64,000 bases of DNA from HT1-32 sp040219025. Lineage in GTDB: Bacteria > Pseudomonadota > Alphaproteobacteria > Rhodospirillales > HT1-32. Every line of letters begins with the position of its first letter. Position 1 is the stretch's first letter. Shown one piece after another: positions 25,271-33,530 of the stretch. A program made the position numbers and the translations under genes. The stretch is from assembly GCA_040219025.1 (NCBI GenBank), contig JAVJTE010000018.1:1-64000 (forward strand), read 5' to 3'. Below the pieces are notes generated by a model. That model was given only the letters and a program-made list of their open reading frames with translations, searched no databases and was not told the origin of the DNA.

Positions 25271-27099
25271 TGTGAGCTGTCCCTGATGATATCGAGATGC
25301 CGGGCGATGGCCAGTAGTGCATCCGCCAGGTTGGCGCAGGGGATGACGCCAAGCGCCAGCAGTTCAGCCTCGACCTGCCGTGGAAGCGAGGTATTGGAGC
25401 CGTCGGCAATTTCATTCAGCCGGCCACCGATCAGGATCAGCGGGCGGGCGGGCCCCTCCGGCAGGCAGTCGGCAACCTGCCGGGCAAAGGCACCGGCGAC
25501 ACCGTTATAGGTGGAAATTGCAATCACGCTGACGCCCTGGTCCAGGGCGGCGCGGGCAAGGTCGTCTGCATCGACCGAGACCCCGCCATCGATCACGTTT
25601 ATCCCGACCCGCCGCCATGCGGCCTCGACGAAATGCTTGCCATGTTCATGAACATCGGTTGAGGCGACGATGGCACGGATGTCCGTGCCGGACAGACTGC
25701 TGAGCAGTCGGGGATCAACATCGTCCAGTTCCCGGTCGACCATGCGTTCAATGGCGGTGAGGGTGGGCGAGGGGATGACGGGTTGCCGGCCATGCGCGGC
25801 TTCAGGGTCTGGCGCGCCCGCACCGAAAAGCTCCTCCAGCCGGCGCCCGCCAATGCGGCGCAATGCCAGCAGCATCTCAAAGGGATCTCCGGTGTCATAA
25901 CCGGCGTCGGTCAGACCAGCCATCAGGTTGCTGTGGAACCGTTCCGCACCCTCAATCAGCCGGTCTGTCAGATGATCAACGCTATCGGTGTCGATCAGAC
26001 TTTCCATACCGGCAAGACTGTCCAGCAGCCGGATGGCGAACCGCTGCGCGTCGATGACTTCGCTGATGTCCGGAATGCGGCTGTTCTCGGTCACCGGAAC
26101 CGGATTGATGGCATGACCGCTTGGCAGCAGATGCTGTGACAGGATGTCGGTGCCGAGATAACCGGCAAGCGCCGCATAGTTTTCCACGTCATCGCCGCGA
26201 TAGCCCATCGTTGCGCCATAGATCATGCTGCCGGGTGTCGGGTTGAGCCGGGCCTGGGCGCGCTGGAAGGCAAGGCGGGGTCCCGGCTCGGTAAAATGAT
26301 GGCCGAAACAGTGCGCCAGCGGCACACCGCAAAGCGCCTCGATGATGTGCTTTTCCGTCAGCACGGCACCGAGTGCACTCGACATGTCGGTAAACTGGGC
26401 GGCGAACCCGTCATCCAGATTTGAATGGATCAGCATCTCGACAGGCTGGCCGGAGATCAGTCCGATGGCCTCAATGCTGGCCTCTGTACAGGCAATGTCG
26501 TCATCCCAGTCCGGCAGCCGGAAGGTGAAATACTGGCCGAGATTGCCAATCGTCGTCGAGCCACCGGCCAGGGCCATACGGGTATTCTCGACAGCGGCAG
26601 GAAAACCCAGAACGAAGTCACCGAAATGTGCGGCGACCGGAGCTTCAGCGGTCAGTCGTGCCACAGCTTCTTCATCGGCGATAATCAGTCCGGTGCCCCG
26701 CTGGCGGTCTTTTCTGTCATCTCGCCGGTATCCCATGCTCCAGTCGAGACAGATGCCATAGCGTTCCGGCGGCTGACCGGCCGCCAGTCCCTGCCGGTAA
26801 ATCTCCGCCCAGGCTTTCCGTGTCAGTTCCGGGTCGCGGTAGCCGATCTGGGCATGCAGGGCGATGGACCGGTTTGCCATGTTCTGGCGTTTGCGGTCGA
26901 TTTCGCTGCTGACGGCATAATGCCTGTTGAAGGCAGAAGGTCCGACCCGGTATTGCGACGCACTGGCCCGACCGCGTGCGAGAGCGGCAGCACCGAAACC
27001 GGCGGGAAGATCAGTCAGCAGCTGATTGCGAGGGGGAAGCCGGTTCGTCACAGGCAAGTCACAGACATGCAGGGGCCGCAGGCACCAGAGACGGGCCAC
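25267..27099 (-). CDS. Coenzyme B12-dependent carbon-skeleton mutase (single chain, C-terminal cobalamin domain)
   Basis: 610 residues from the first GTG at 27099; starts at GTG 27051 or ATG 26880 are also possible. Residues about 74-460 form a TIM-barrel-like mutase domain (GFPAAVENTRMALAGGSTTI, IHSNLDDGFAAQF). Residues 475-610 are a cobalamin domain of the GlmS/MutS type: base-off motif DVHEHG at 482-487, VIAISTYNG and ILIGGRL matching the DxHxxG, SxL and GG motifs. Not methylmalonyl-CoA mutase (no CoA domain) and no obvious PLP site. Candidate activities are 2-methyleneglutarate mutase or a glutamate-mutase-like reaction. Same strand as the prpF-like gene upstream and coupled to the P5CR-like gene. 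Confidence 0.78.
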   Translation of the reverse strand: MARLWCLRPLHVCDLPVTNRLPPRNQLLTDLPAGFGAAALARGRASASQYRVGPSAFNRHYAVSSEIDRKRQNMANRSIALHAQIGYRDPELTRKAWAEIYRQGLAAGQPPERYGICLDWSMGYRRDDRKDRQRGTGLIIADEEAVARLTAEAPVAAHFGDFVLGFPAAVENTRMALAGGSTTIGNLGQYFTFRLPDWDDDIACTEASIEAIGLISGQPVEMLIHSNLDDGFAAQFTDMSSALGAVLTEKHIIEALCGVPLAHCFGHHFTEPGPRLAFQRAQARLNPTPGSMIYGATMGYRGDDVENYAALAGYLGTDILSQHLLPSGHAINPVPVTENSRIPDISEVIDAQRFAIRLLDSLAGMESLIDTDSVDHLTDRLIEGAERFHSNLMAGLTDAGYDTGDPFEMLLALRRIGGRRLEELFGAGAPDPEAAHGRQPVIPSPTLTAIERMVDRELDDVDPRLLSSLSGTDIRAIVASTDVHEHGKHFVEAAWRRVGINVIDGGVSVDADDLARAALDQGVSVIAISTYNGVAGAFARQVADCLPEGPARPLILIGGRLNEIADGSNTSLPRQVEAELLALGVIPCANLADALLAIARHLDIIRDSSQ

Positions 27100-27267
27100 G
27101 CGATTTCAGGAGCCGTAGCGGGTCTGGTCGCAGAGCTGGTTTCGGGGACAGTCATCACTTTCCATTCTGATATGGCCGTCAATTTTCATGTCCGGTGCGG
27201 ATGTCAGCAAGCCTGCATCCGGAGAGAGACCACAGCAGACAGCATGTGCGGGAGGGCCGGCCCGGGG

Positions 27268-28356
27268 TCAGTCTGTCAGCACACTGCGGGGCACATAAAT
27301 CTCACCGGCAAACAGCCTGCGGGTCGTGCGCAGGGTGCCCGCCTTCAGCAGGTTGAATTTGCCGCCCGATCTGTCGACTTCCAGCACGGTCTTGAGCGAG
27401 CCGGTCGGATGCTCGATTTCAATCGTCTCGCGCGGCAGGTGCTCAACCCGGGCAATACCGTCCGCAACAGTGCCGGGAATAACACAGCAACTGCCGACAC
27501 AGATTGACCCGGTAACGGCGAATGCCGCATGGGTCTGCGTTGGCACGAAATAACGTGAGGCAACGGTTCCGCCATTGCGGGGCGGGGCAAGGATGCCGAA
27601 CTTGGGCAGCACCTTGCCGGACACATCTCCAAATCCCATCCGTTCACCTGCTTCGAGACGGATGTCTTCCAGCCGTTTGAAAAAGTCCCGGTCGGCGTCC
27701 AGTTCCAGATGACTCTCATATCCGGTCTTGCCCATGGAGGCGGCTGTCGCGAGGACCATCGGCATGGCAACGTCGATGCAGGTCACGTCAATGCCGCCGA
27801 TGCGGTCTTTCGGATTGCCGGTCGGGAACAGCTTCCCGGTTTTCGATCCGACCACATCCATGAAGTTGAGGACCACCGGTGCTGCGGTGCCGGGAACCCC
27901 GTCTATCGCTGTGTCGCCGTCATATATGACCTTGCCGCCCGGGGTCTGGACCACCGCCTCAATACGCGAGTTGGTGTTGACGTTGCGGATCATCACCCGT
28001 GTCTCGCCTTCCGTTGCCGGGACCAGCCCCTGTTCGATGGCGTAGGGTCCGACACCGGCCAGCATGTTGCCGCAGGACGGGCTGTAATCAACATAAGGCC
28101 GGTCAAGGGCGACCTGGGCGAACAGATAATCGACCTGTACATCGCCTTTTTCAGCCGGCGAGATGATCGCCACCTTGCTGGTCAGTGTTGTACCGCCACC
28201 GATACCGTTGGTCTGGCGCACATCCGGAGAACCCATTGCCGCCAGCAGGGTGCGGTCGAGTGCTGTTGTGGAATCAGGCAGGTCCGACTTCAGAAAATAC
28301 GGCCCCCGGGAGGTGCCCCCGCGCATCATGACGCAGGGGATTGCTAACTGGGTCAT
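27268..28356 (-). CDS. PrpF-family isomerase (methylitaconate isomerase / 4-oxalomesaconate tautomerase type)
   Basis: About 362 residues from the ATG at 28356 (MTQLAIPCVMMRGGTSRGPY). Diaminopimelate-epimerase-like fold of the PrpF family: IPCVMMRGGTSRGPYFL, MGSPDVRQTNGIGGGTTLTS, DYSPSCGNMLAGVGP with a conserved Cys, and THAAFAVTGSICVGSCCVIP. Members move a double bond in unsaturated di/tricarboxylates: PrpF (2-methylaconitate), Mii (3-methylitaconate) and GalD (4-oxalomesaconate). It is 168 bp upstream of the B12 mutase on the same strand, which favours a 3-methylitaconate-type substrate. There are no gallate genes nearby. Confidence 0.88.
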   Translation of the reverse strand: MTQLAIPCVMMRGGTSRGPYFLKSDLPDSTTALDRTLLAAMGSPDVRQTNGIGGGTTLTSKVAIISPAEKGDVQVDYLFAQVALDRPYVDYSPSCGNMLAGVGPYAIEQGLVPATEGETRVMIRNVNTNSRIEAVVQTPGGKVIYDGDTAIDGVPGTAAPVVLNFMDVVGSKTGKLFPTGNPKDRIGGIDVTCIDVAMPMVLATAASMGKTGYESHLELDADRDFFKRLEDIRLEAGERMGFGDVSGKVLPKFGILAPPRNGGTVASRYFVPTQTHAAFAVTGSICVGSCCVIPGTVADGIARVEHLPRETIEIEHPTGSLKTVLEVDRSGGKFNLLKAGTLRTTRRLFAGEIYVPRSVLTD

Positions 28357-28506
28357 CAGGGTTCTCCAATGAAACAACCGGACAGGATGTCAGCGGAACG
28401 GAGCATTCATTTCAAGCCATAAAACCGTTTGAGGCTTATGGCCGGGCTCCGGGGCAGACAATCTGTCCGGTTGTTACCGGGTATCCTGAGGCGGCTGCAG
28501 TGATGC

Positions 28507-30906
28507 TCAGTCGCTTCTGATCTGTGCGAGGAAACGGTTGATCTCCGATCGCAGGTTTTCTGACTGGGCCGACAGGTCACTGGCCGCGGTCAGGACGCTT
28601 GTCGAGGCGATGCCGGTTTCGCCGATAGCCTGGCTGACGGCACCGATACTCTCCGTAACCGTGGTCGTTCCGGTCGCCGCCTGTTGCGTGTTCCGGGCGA
28701 TTTCCTGGGTTGCGGCGCCCTGTTGCTCGACGGCCGCGGCAATGGTCGCACCAACTTCGTTAACACGCTGAATGGTGCTGGCGATGCGTGCGATGGCCTC
28801 AACCGTATCACGGGTTTCCGACTGTATTGTCGTGATTTGCTGGCTGATTTCCTCTGTTGCCTTTGCAGTCTGGCTGGCGAGGTTCTTGACCTCGTTTGCA
28901 ACAACAGCAAAGCCTTTACCGGCGTCACCGGCACGGGCGGCCTCGATGGTCGCATTCAGCGCCAGAAGATTGGTCTGCTCTGCAATATCGGTGATCAGGG
29001 CAACGACCGTACCGATTTTTTCTGCCGCAGCATCAAGCTGCTTGACCTTGGCATCAGTCTGGTCGGCTTCGCGGGTTGCCTGTTCAGTCATATTGCTGGA
29101 CTCGGTGACCTGGCGGGATATTTCCGCAATCGAGCTGGAAAGCTCTTCAGCGGCGGCCGCAACCGTGCTCACATTACCTGCCGCCTGTTCTGCCGAACCG
29201 GCGACCATATCCGACTGCCGGGTTGCCTGATCAGCAGAATGGGACATCCCTTCAGCCGTGGCCTGCAGTTCGGTTGCAGCGGCAGACACGCTCTGCACGA
29301 TATGACTGACACTGGTTTCAAAACCGTCCGCCATGTCCAGCCGGGCCTTCTTCTGCTCGGCTTTCTGACGGGCTTCCAGGGCTTCCTGATCCGCCTGAAG
29401 CTGTCGCACGCGCAGCGAGTTGTCCTTGAACACCTGCACGGTTCCCGCCATTGCCGCAATCTCGTCCTTGCGATCACTACCGGGAATATCGATCTCCAGG
29501 TTGCCGTCGGCCAGTTCCTGCATGGCACCGGTCATCGCACCAATCGGTCTGGTGATCGACCGTGCGATCAGGAAAGCGAAGGCCATACCGGCAAGGATGC
29601 TGCCGATAGCGACGGCGATGATGAGCAGGGAGCTTGATTCGAACAGCTTCTCCAGCAGGTTCACTTCTGTCAGGATGGCAAGATTGGTGCGCATGGTCAG
29701 GTCTTCCTGCAGCCCGAACAGTTCGTCGCGAACCGTGCTGTATGACAGCCGGACCCCGGCATATTCCTCAAACTGCGTCAGGTAGGAACCGGCACCGGCC
29801 AGCATTGATACAACCCGCTTGTTTCCATCGGTGTTCTTGGTCAGCTCCGACAGTTTCTCGCTGGTGGTGAGGATACTGGCGATAGCGTTTTTGGTGTTCT
29901 GTGCTTCCGCCGGGTCGCCGGTATACTGAAAGCTGGTCTGTGCCGTCTTAGCCCGCTGCACCTCTGCCACAACATGCATCGCGAGGGAAAGATCGACAGA
30001 GGCTTTCTTGATGGCACCCTGTGCAAACAGAGCGATCTGGTCTGCGGAGTCCGACTTGTTGCTGATGTTCTTTGCAAAGGCTTCCGTGAACGAAGATACC
30101 TTGCCGGATTCGCTGATCAGATTCTGCTCGATCTCATAAGTCGTCTGACCTTCTGCGATTGCCGTCGACAGGGCGGCGAAGGCCTGCCGGTATTTCCCAA
30201 CATGGGAGGCGACACTGGCGGCGGCCTCCTCAACCGGCTGTCCATTCGCCAGTTTTTTCAGGCGCAGCGCACTGAGAAACATATCCTTGATGCTGTCGGC
30301 CGTCTTCTCGCCTGCTGACGGAAGATTCGTCTCAATATACTCGGTTTGCGCCACGCGTGCAGCCAGGGTTGCCCGGAGCAGTTTCTCGGATTCGTCTTTC
30401 AGGTCTTTTGCTGTGGCGCGGATTTCGGTGGCTTTCGTCAGGTTTTCCAGTGCTGACTGAAACAGGCTGGTTTCTGATTCGACCAGACTTGCGGCGTCTT
30501 CGGAAATTCTGTTGCTGCTCTGCAGCATCGCCTGGCGAGTTTCACGGTTATGCCCGCTGAGCTTCCGGAGGACAGCAACCTTCTCCTGATAGAGTTTCAG
30601 GTTGTCTTCGAGGATTTTCTTTTGTGCCAGGGCATCATCACCGGAAACCTCGATCTCTGCCTGGCGATTGATCGCCTGAAGCAGGAAGCGGTCTGCTTCG
30701 TCCAGATAGGTGTCTTCGGATGTATTGATGAAGTTGCGTACGGAACGGTCGGCATTGCCGAAATAGCGCCCGACTTCCTGCAGCTGCTGCGTGAAGGCAA
30801 CGCCATGGTTAAATGAATTCAGGGCACTCCAGCCAATGAATCCGACGGCCCCGAGCATTATGATCAATGCACCAAAGCCGAGTGAAATTCGTGATCCGAT
30901 AGTCAT
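28507..30906 (-). CDS. Methyl-accepting chemotaxis protein with helical ligand-binding domain
   Basis: About 799 residues from the ATG at 30906. First membrane helix at residues 6-28, a long all-helical periplasmic region (about 30-425) resembling the helical bimodular (HBM) sensor type, second helix (SSLLIIAVAIGSILAGMAFA), HAMP (ITRPIGAMTGAMQELADGNL), then the signalling coiled coil with the conserved hairpin tip EQTNLLALNATIEAARAGDA. It should sense a small ligand and control CheA. It is divergent from a secreted Cache-like protein across about 190 bp. No che genes nearby. Confidence 0.92.
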   Translation of the reverse strand: MTIGSRISLGFGALIIMLGAVGFIGWSALNSFNHGVAFTQQLQEVGRYFGNADRSVRNFINTSEDTYLDEADRFLLQAINRQAEIEVSGDDALAQKKILEDNLKLYQEKVAVLRKLSGHNRETRQAMLQSSNRISEDAASLVESETSLFQSALENLTKATEIRATAKDLKDESEKLLRATLAARVAQTEYIETNLPSAGEKTADSIKDMFLSALRLKKLANGQPVEEAAASVASHVGKYRQAFAALSTAIAEGQTTYEIEQNLISESGKVSSFTEAFAKNISNKSDSADQIALFAQGAIKKASVDLSLAMHVVAEVQRAKTAQTSFQYTGDPAEAQNTKNAIASILTTSEKLSELTKNTDGNKRVVSMLAGAGSYLTQFEEYAGVRLSYSTVRDELFGLQEDLTMRTNLAILTEVNLLEKLFESSSLLIIAVAIGSILAGMAFAFLIARSITRPIGAMTGAMQELADGNLEIDIPGSDRKDEIAAMAGTVQVFKDNSLRVRQLQADQEALEARQKAEQKKARLDMADGFETSVSHIVQSVSAAATELQATAEGMSHSADQATRQSDMVAGSAEQAAGNVSTVAAAAEELSSSIAEISRQVTESSNMTEQATREADQTDAKVKQLDAAAEKIGTVVALITDIAEQTNLLALNATIEAARAGDAGKGFAVVANEVKNLASQTAKATEEISQQITTIQSETRDTVEAIARIASTIQRVNEVGATIAAAVEQQGAATQEIARNTQQAATGTTTVTESIGAVSQAIGETGIASTSVLTAASDLSAQSENLRSEINRFLAQIRSD

Positions 30907-31095
30907 GTTTCCTCCCAAAGACGGCTGCCCGAATCTGTCTGTCGAAGCGAGGCGAAAGTTGCATATGCGCAGGATGATTTCGATACGTACTTATACGATC
31001 AGTATGAATGCGAATTGCCGGCAAACCCGATGATCGCCTTAACTGACCCATCACTTCGCATGTGGCGGAGACAGGTGGCAGAAAAGGAGATGGAA

Positions 31096-31671
31096 ATGCC
31101 CGGGAAGATTACAGCAGCTTTGGCTTTCATGTTGGTCGCAATGTTCGGGCTGACAGCGTCAGCAAATGATTTTCAGCCGGAGATCGAGAAATTCATGAAG
31201 CAGGAAATCACCGGTTTCCTGTCGGATCCGGCGGTGGTCTCTGCGGTCAAGGCGCAGAATGCAAAACATGTGTCATTGTCGGAAGCAGAGATTGATACGC
31301 TCGACAAGACCTGGCGGGCGGAAGCAAAATCGGGCGGGGGCGCAATGGTTGATGCCGCACTGGCCAATGATCTGTCGAAGCTTCTGAAGGCAAAGAAGGA
31401 AGCTGCCGGCGGGAAAGTCGCAGAGATGTTCATCATGGACAACAAAGGGCTGAATGTCGGCCAGAGTGACATGACCTCCGATTATATGCAGGGGGATGAA
31501 GCCAAATGGCAGAAGTCTTTCGGCAAGGGTGCCGGAGCGATGTTTATTGACGAGGTGGAATTTGATGAGTCCACCAAGGCCTTCCTGAGCCAGGCGAGCC
31601 TGACCATTGTCGATGAAGCCGGTAACCCGATCGGTGCGATTACGGTCGGCATCAACGTCGAGAAACTCTGA
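31096..31671 (+). CDS. Secreted Cache/PDC-like sensor-domain protein
   Basis: About 191 residues from the ATG at 31096, chosen for the AAGGAG site 6 bases upstream and the immediate signal peptide (ITAALAFMLVAMFGLTASA). The mature protein matches a stand-alone PDC/Cache domain: an N-terminal helix, then MFIMDNKGLNVGQSDMTSDY and QGDEAKWQKSFGKG, and a C-terminal strand AGNPIGAITVGINVEKL. No membrane segment after the signal, so probably a soluble periplasmic ligand-binding protein. Divergent from a chemoreceptor, with which it may act. Partner and ligand are inferred only from position. Confidence 0.75.
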   Translation: MPGKITAALAFMLVAMFGLTASANDFQPEIEKFMKQEITGFLSDPAVVSAVKAQNAKHVSLSEAEIDTLDKTWRAEAKSGGGAMVDAALANDLSKLLKAKKEAAGGKVAEMFIMDNKGLNVGQSDMTSDYMQGDEAKWQKSFGKGAGAMFIDEVEFDESTKAFLSQASLTIVDEAGNPIGAITVGINVEKL

Positions 31672-31695
31672 CGTCCGGACGATCCTTCGGGGCGG

Positions 31696-32565
31696 TTATT
31701 TCTGGCGGCGAAGCATATCCTTCGCCGCCAGAACTGCGCCGGCGACAATCAGCAGACAGGCGATGCTGATCCGCCAGGTCAGCTCGCTGGCACCAAAGGC
31801 AACAAGCAGCAGCGTCGACAGCAGGGGCGCGCAATAACTGGCAGCTCCCAGCACCCGGATATTGCCTTTCTTGACACCGTAATCCCAGGTGAAGAAAGCT
31901 AGTCCCACGGGGCCCAGGCCCAGCACCAGAATGGCCAGCCATTGCCCGGTGCCTGACGGCATGACCGTTACCTCGAAAATGACATGACAAAGGGTGGCAA
32001 GGATGGCGGTCGCGGCGCAGAAGCCCCCGACAGCATCCGTCGGAATGTGCCCGAACCGTCTGCTCAGCACCGAATAGCCGGACCAGGTCAGCGCACAGGC
32101 CGCTGCGGCCAGATAACCGATGCTGTAGCGGCTGTCGAAAGCGATGCCGCCGTCACGGAGGATCAGTACCACAGATCCGGCCAGCCCCATCACGGCACCG
32201 GCGAGGTGATGCCATCGCAGCTGCTCACCGGGAAGCAGGGCCGAGAAAATCACGATCAGCAGTGGCCAGAGAAAGGCAATCAGGCTGGCGTCAACGACCG
32301 GGGCATTTTTCAGCGCAAGAAAATAGAAAAAATGATAGCCGAACAGTCCGCCGACACCGAGCAGCCAGACCGGGACAGGAAGGGCCAGCCGCCGGAGCGG
32401 ATTCTGTCCGGCCCGCGCCCACTGCGCGAGCCCCAGGGCAAAGGCGATGGCAAAGGTCATGGCCAGCAGCTGAAAGGGCGGAATACCGGCGGTTGCTGCG
32501 GTGAACAGCGCCAGTGCACCCCACATGAGGATCGCGGAAAACCCGATCAGAGTTGCCTTGTACAT
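31696..32565 (-). CDS. EamA/DMT-family transporter
   Basis: 289 residues, ten membrane segments in two EamA repeats (PVWLLGVGGLFGYHFFYFLA; YSIGYLAAAACALTWSGYSV). The pattern resembles the YddG/RhaT-like amino-acid exporter subgroup, but specificity cannot be set. Its last codons (LAAKDMLRRQK) fall in a perfect hairpin that likely terminates transcription from both sides. It is divergent from a GntR regulator gene across about 190 bp. Confidence 0.88.
   Translation of the reverse strand: MYKATLIGFSAILMWGALALFTAATAGIPPFQLLAMTFAIAFALGLAQWARAGQNPLRRLALPVPVWLLGVGGLFGYHFFYFLALKNAPVVDASLIAFLWPLLIVIFSALLPGEQLRWHHLAGAVMGLAGSVVLILRDGGIAFDSRYSIGYLAAAACALTWSGYSVLSRRFGHIPTDAVGGFCAATAILATLCHVIFEVTVMPSGTGQWLAILVLGLGPVGLAFFTWDYGVKKGNIRVLGAASYCAPLLSTLLLVAFGASELTWRISIACLLIVAGAVLAAKDMLRRQK
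31701..31732. terminator. Bidirectional-looking hairpin overlapping the end of the DMT gene
   Basis: A perfect 13-bp stem (31701-31713 with 31720-31732) and 6-base loop, between the convergent Cache-like and EamA genes. It lies 30 bp after the stop of the Cache-like gene and inside the last 12 codons of the EamA gene. No clear T-run follows on either strand. Confidence 0.6.
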
Positions 32566-32758
32566 GAGAAATTACCGGAAATAGCAGTGAAAGCAGTGGC
32601 CTGCGGCAGGCCGGTCAGTGAACGGCAAACTAGGCCCGGCATCATCGCTGCGCAAGACTGTGGCTGCGGCAGGTTGCAACGCCCGCCCATCCCGATATTC
32701 TGGCAAAATATCATGCGCCCGTCAGAGGCGTTGCAGGCGAGGCGGAACAGGAAGAATT

Positions 32759-33526
32759 ATGGCGGCTGCAGTAAGCAGGCGAGCCCCCTTGTATCAGAAG
32801 GTTGCGACCGAACTGACAGGGCGTATTGCCAATGAAATTTATCCGGTTGGCTCTACACTGCCGACTGAAATCGAAATCTGCCAGGAATTTGAAATCAGCC
32901 GGCATACGGTTCGTGAAGCACTGCGCATGCTGTCGGCCGCGGGGCTGATCAGCCGGCGTCAGAAGGCGGGAACACGGGTTATCGCCAGAACACCGCCCGC
33001 CCGTTTTGCGGAGAGCCTGTCGAGCCTTGATGACATTCTGCGTTATTCAAACCGGACCCGGGCGAAGCTGGTGAAACGCGGCGTTTCGGTCGCCGACGAT
33101 CTGCTTTCGAAGCTGCTCGACAGTCCGTCGGGCGAACGCTGGCTTACACTGGAAAGTGTCCGCCGTGAATTGCAGACGGATCGGGCCATCGGCTATACCC
33201 GGACATATCTGAACGTCGTTCTGGAACCGCATCTCGACAAGATTGCCGCCTCCGAGACATCGCGTTTTGCTATTGTTGAGGAAGTGCTCGGACTGACGAT
33301 TGAACGGGTAACCCAGGACACCAGCGCGACATCAGTGCCTGGCGATATCGCCGAGCATCTGGGTATTCGCCATGCCTCGCCCGCCCTGCAGATTGTCCGG
33401 CGGTACTATGATGCGAATGACCGGCTGCTGATGGCATCGGTCAATGTGCATCCGGCGGACCAGTTCAGCTATTCCATCGAAATGCGCCGCACCGAAGGCC
33501 ATCTGCCACCGTCGCCGATTTCCTGA
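32759..33526 (+). CDS. GntR-family regulator with UTRA effector domain
   Basis: About 255 residues from the ATG at 32759. N-terminal winged HTH: PLYQKVATELTGRIANEIYP, then TEIEICQEFEISRHTVREAL. A C-terminal UTRA (chorismate-lyase-like) effector domain follows (from about residue 90), ending with RIVRRYYDANDRLLMASVNV. The CoA-transferase gene begins 5 bp after its stop, so the regulator probably controls that gene and responds to a related acid or acyl-CoA. Confidence 0.9.
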   Translation: MAAAVSRRAPLYQKVATELTGRIANEIYPVGSTLPTEIEICQEFEISRHTVREALRMLSAAGLISRRQKAGTRVIARTPPARFAESLSSLDDILRYSNRTRAKLVKRGVSVADDLLSKLLDSPSGERWLTLESVRRELQTDRAIGYTRTYLNVVLEPHLDKIAASETSRFAIVEEVLGLTIERVTQDTSATSVPGDIAEHLGIRHASPALQIVRRYYDANDRLLMASVNVHPADQFSYSIEMRRTEGHLPPSPIS

Positions 33527-33530
33527 TCCC

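Noticed and set aside
27100..27267. Cobalamin riboswitch upstream of the B12 mutase
   Set aside because: No B12-box-like GCCACTG or extended paired structure was found in the 168 bp; only a short ORF is visible.
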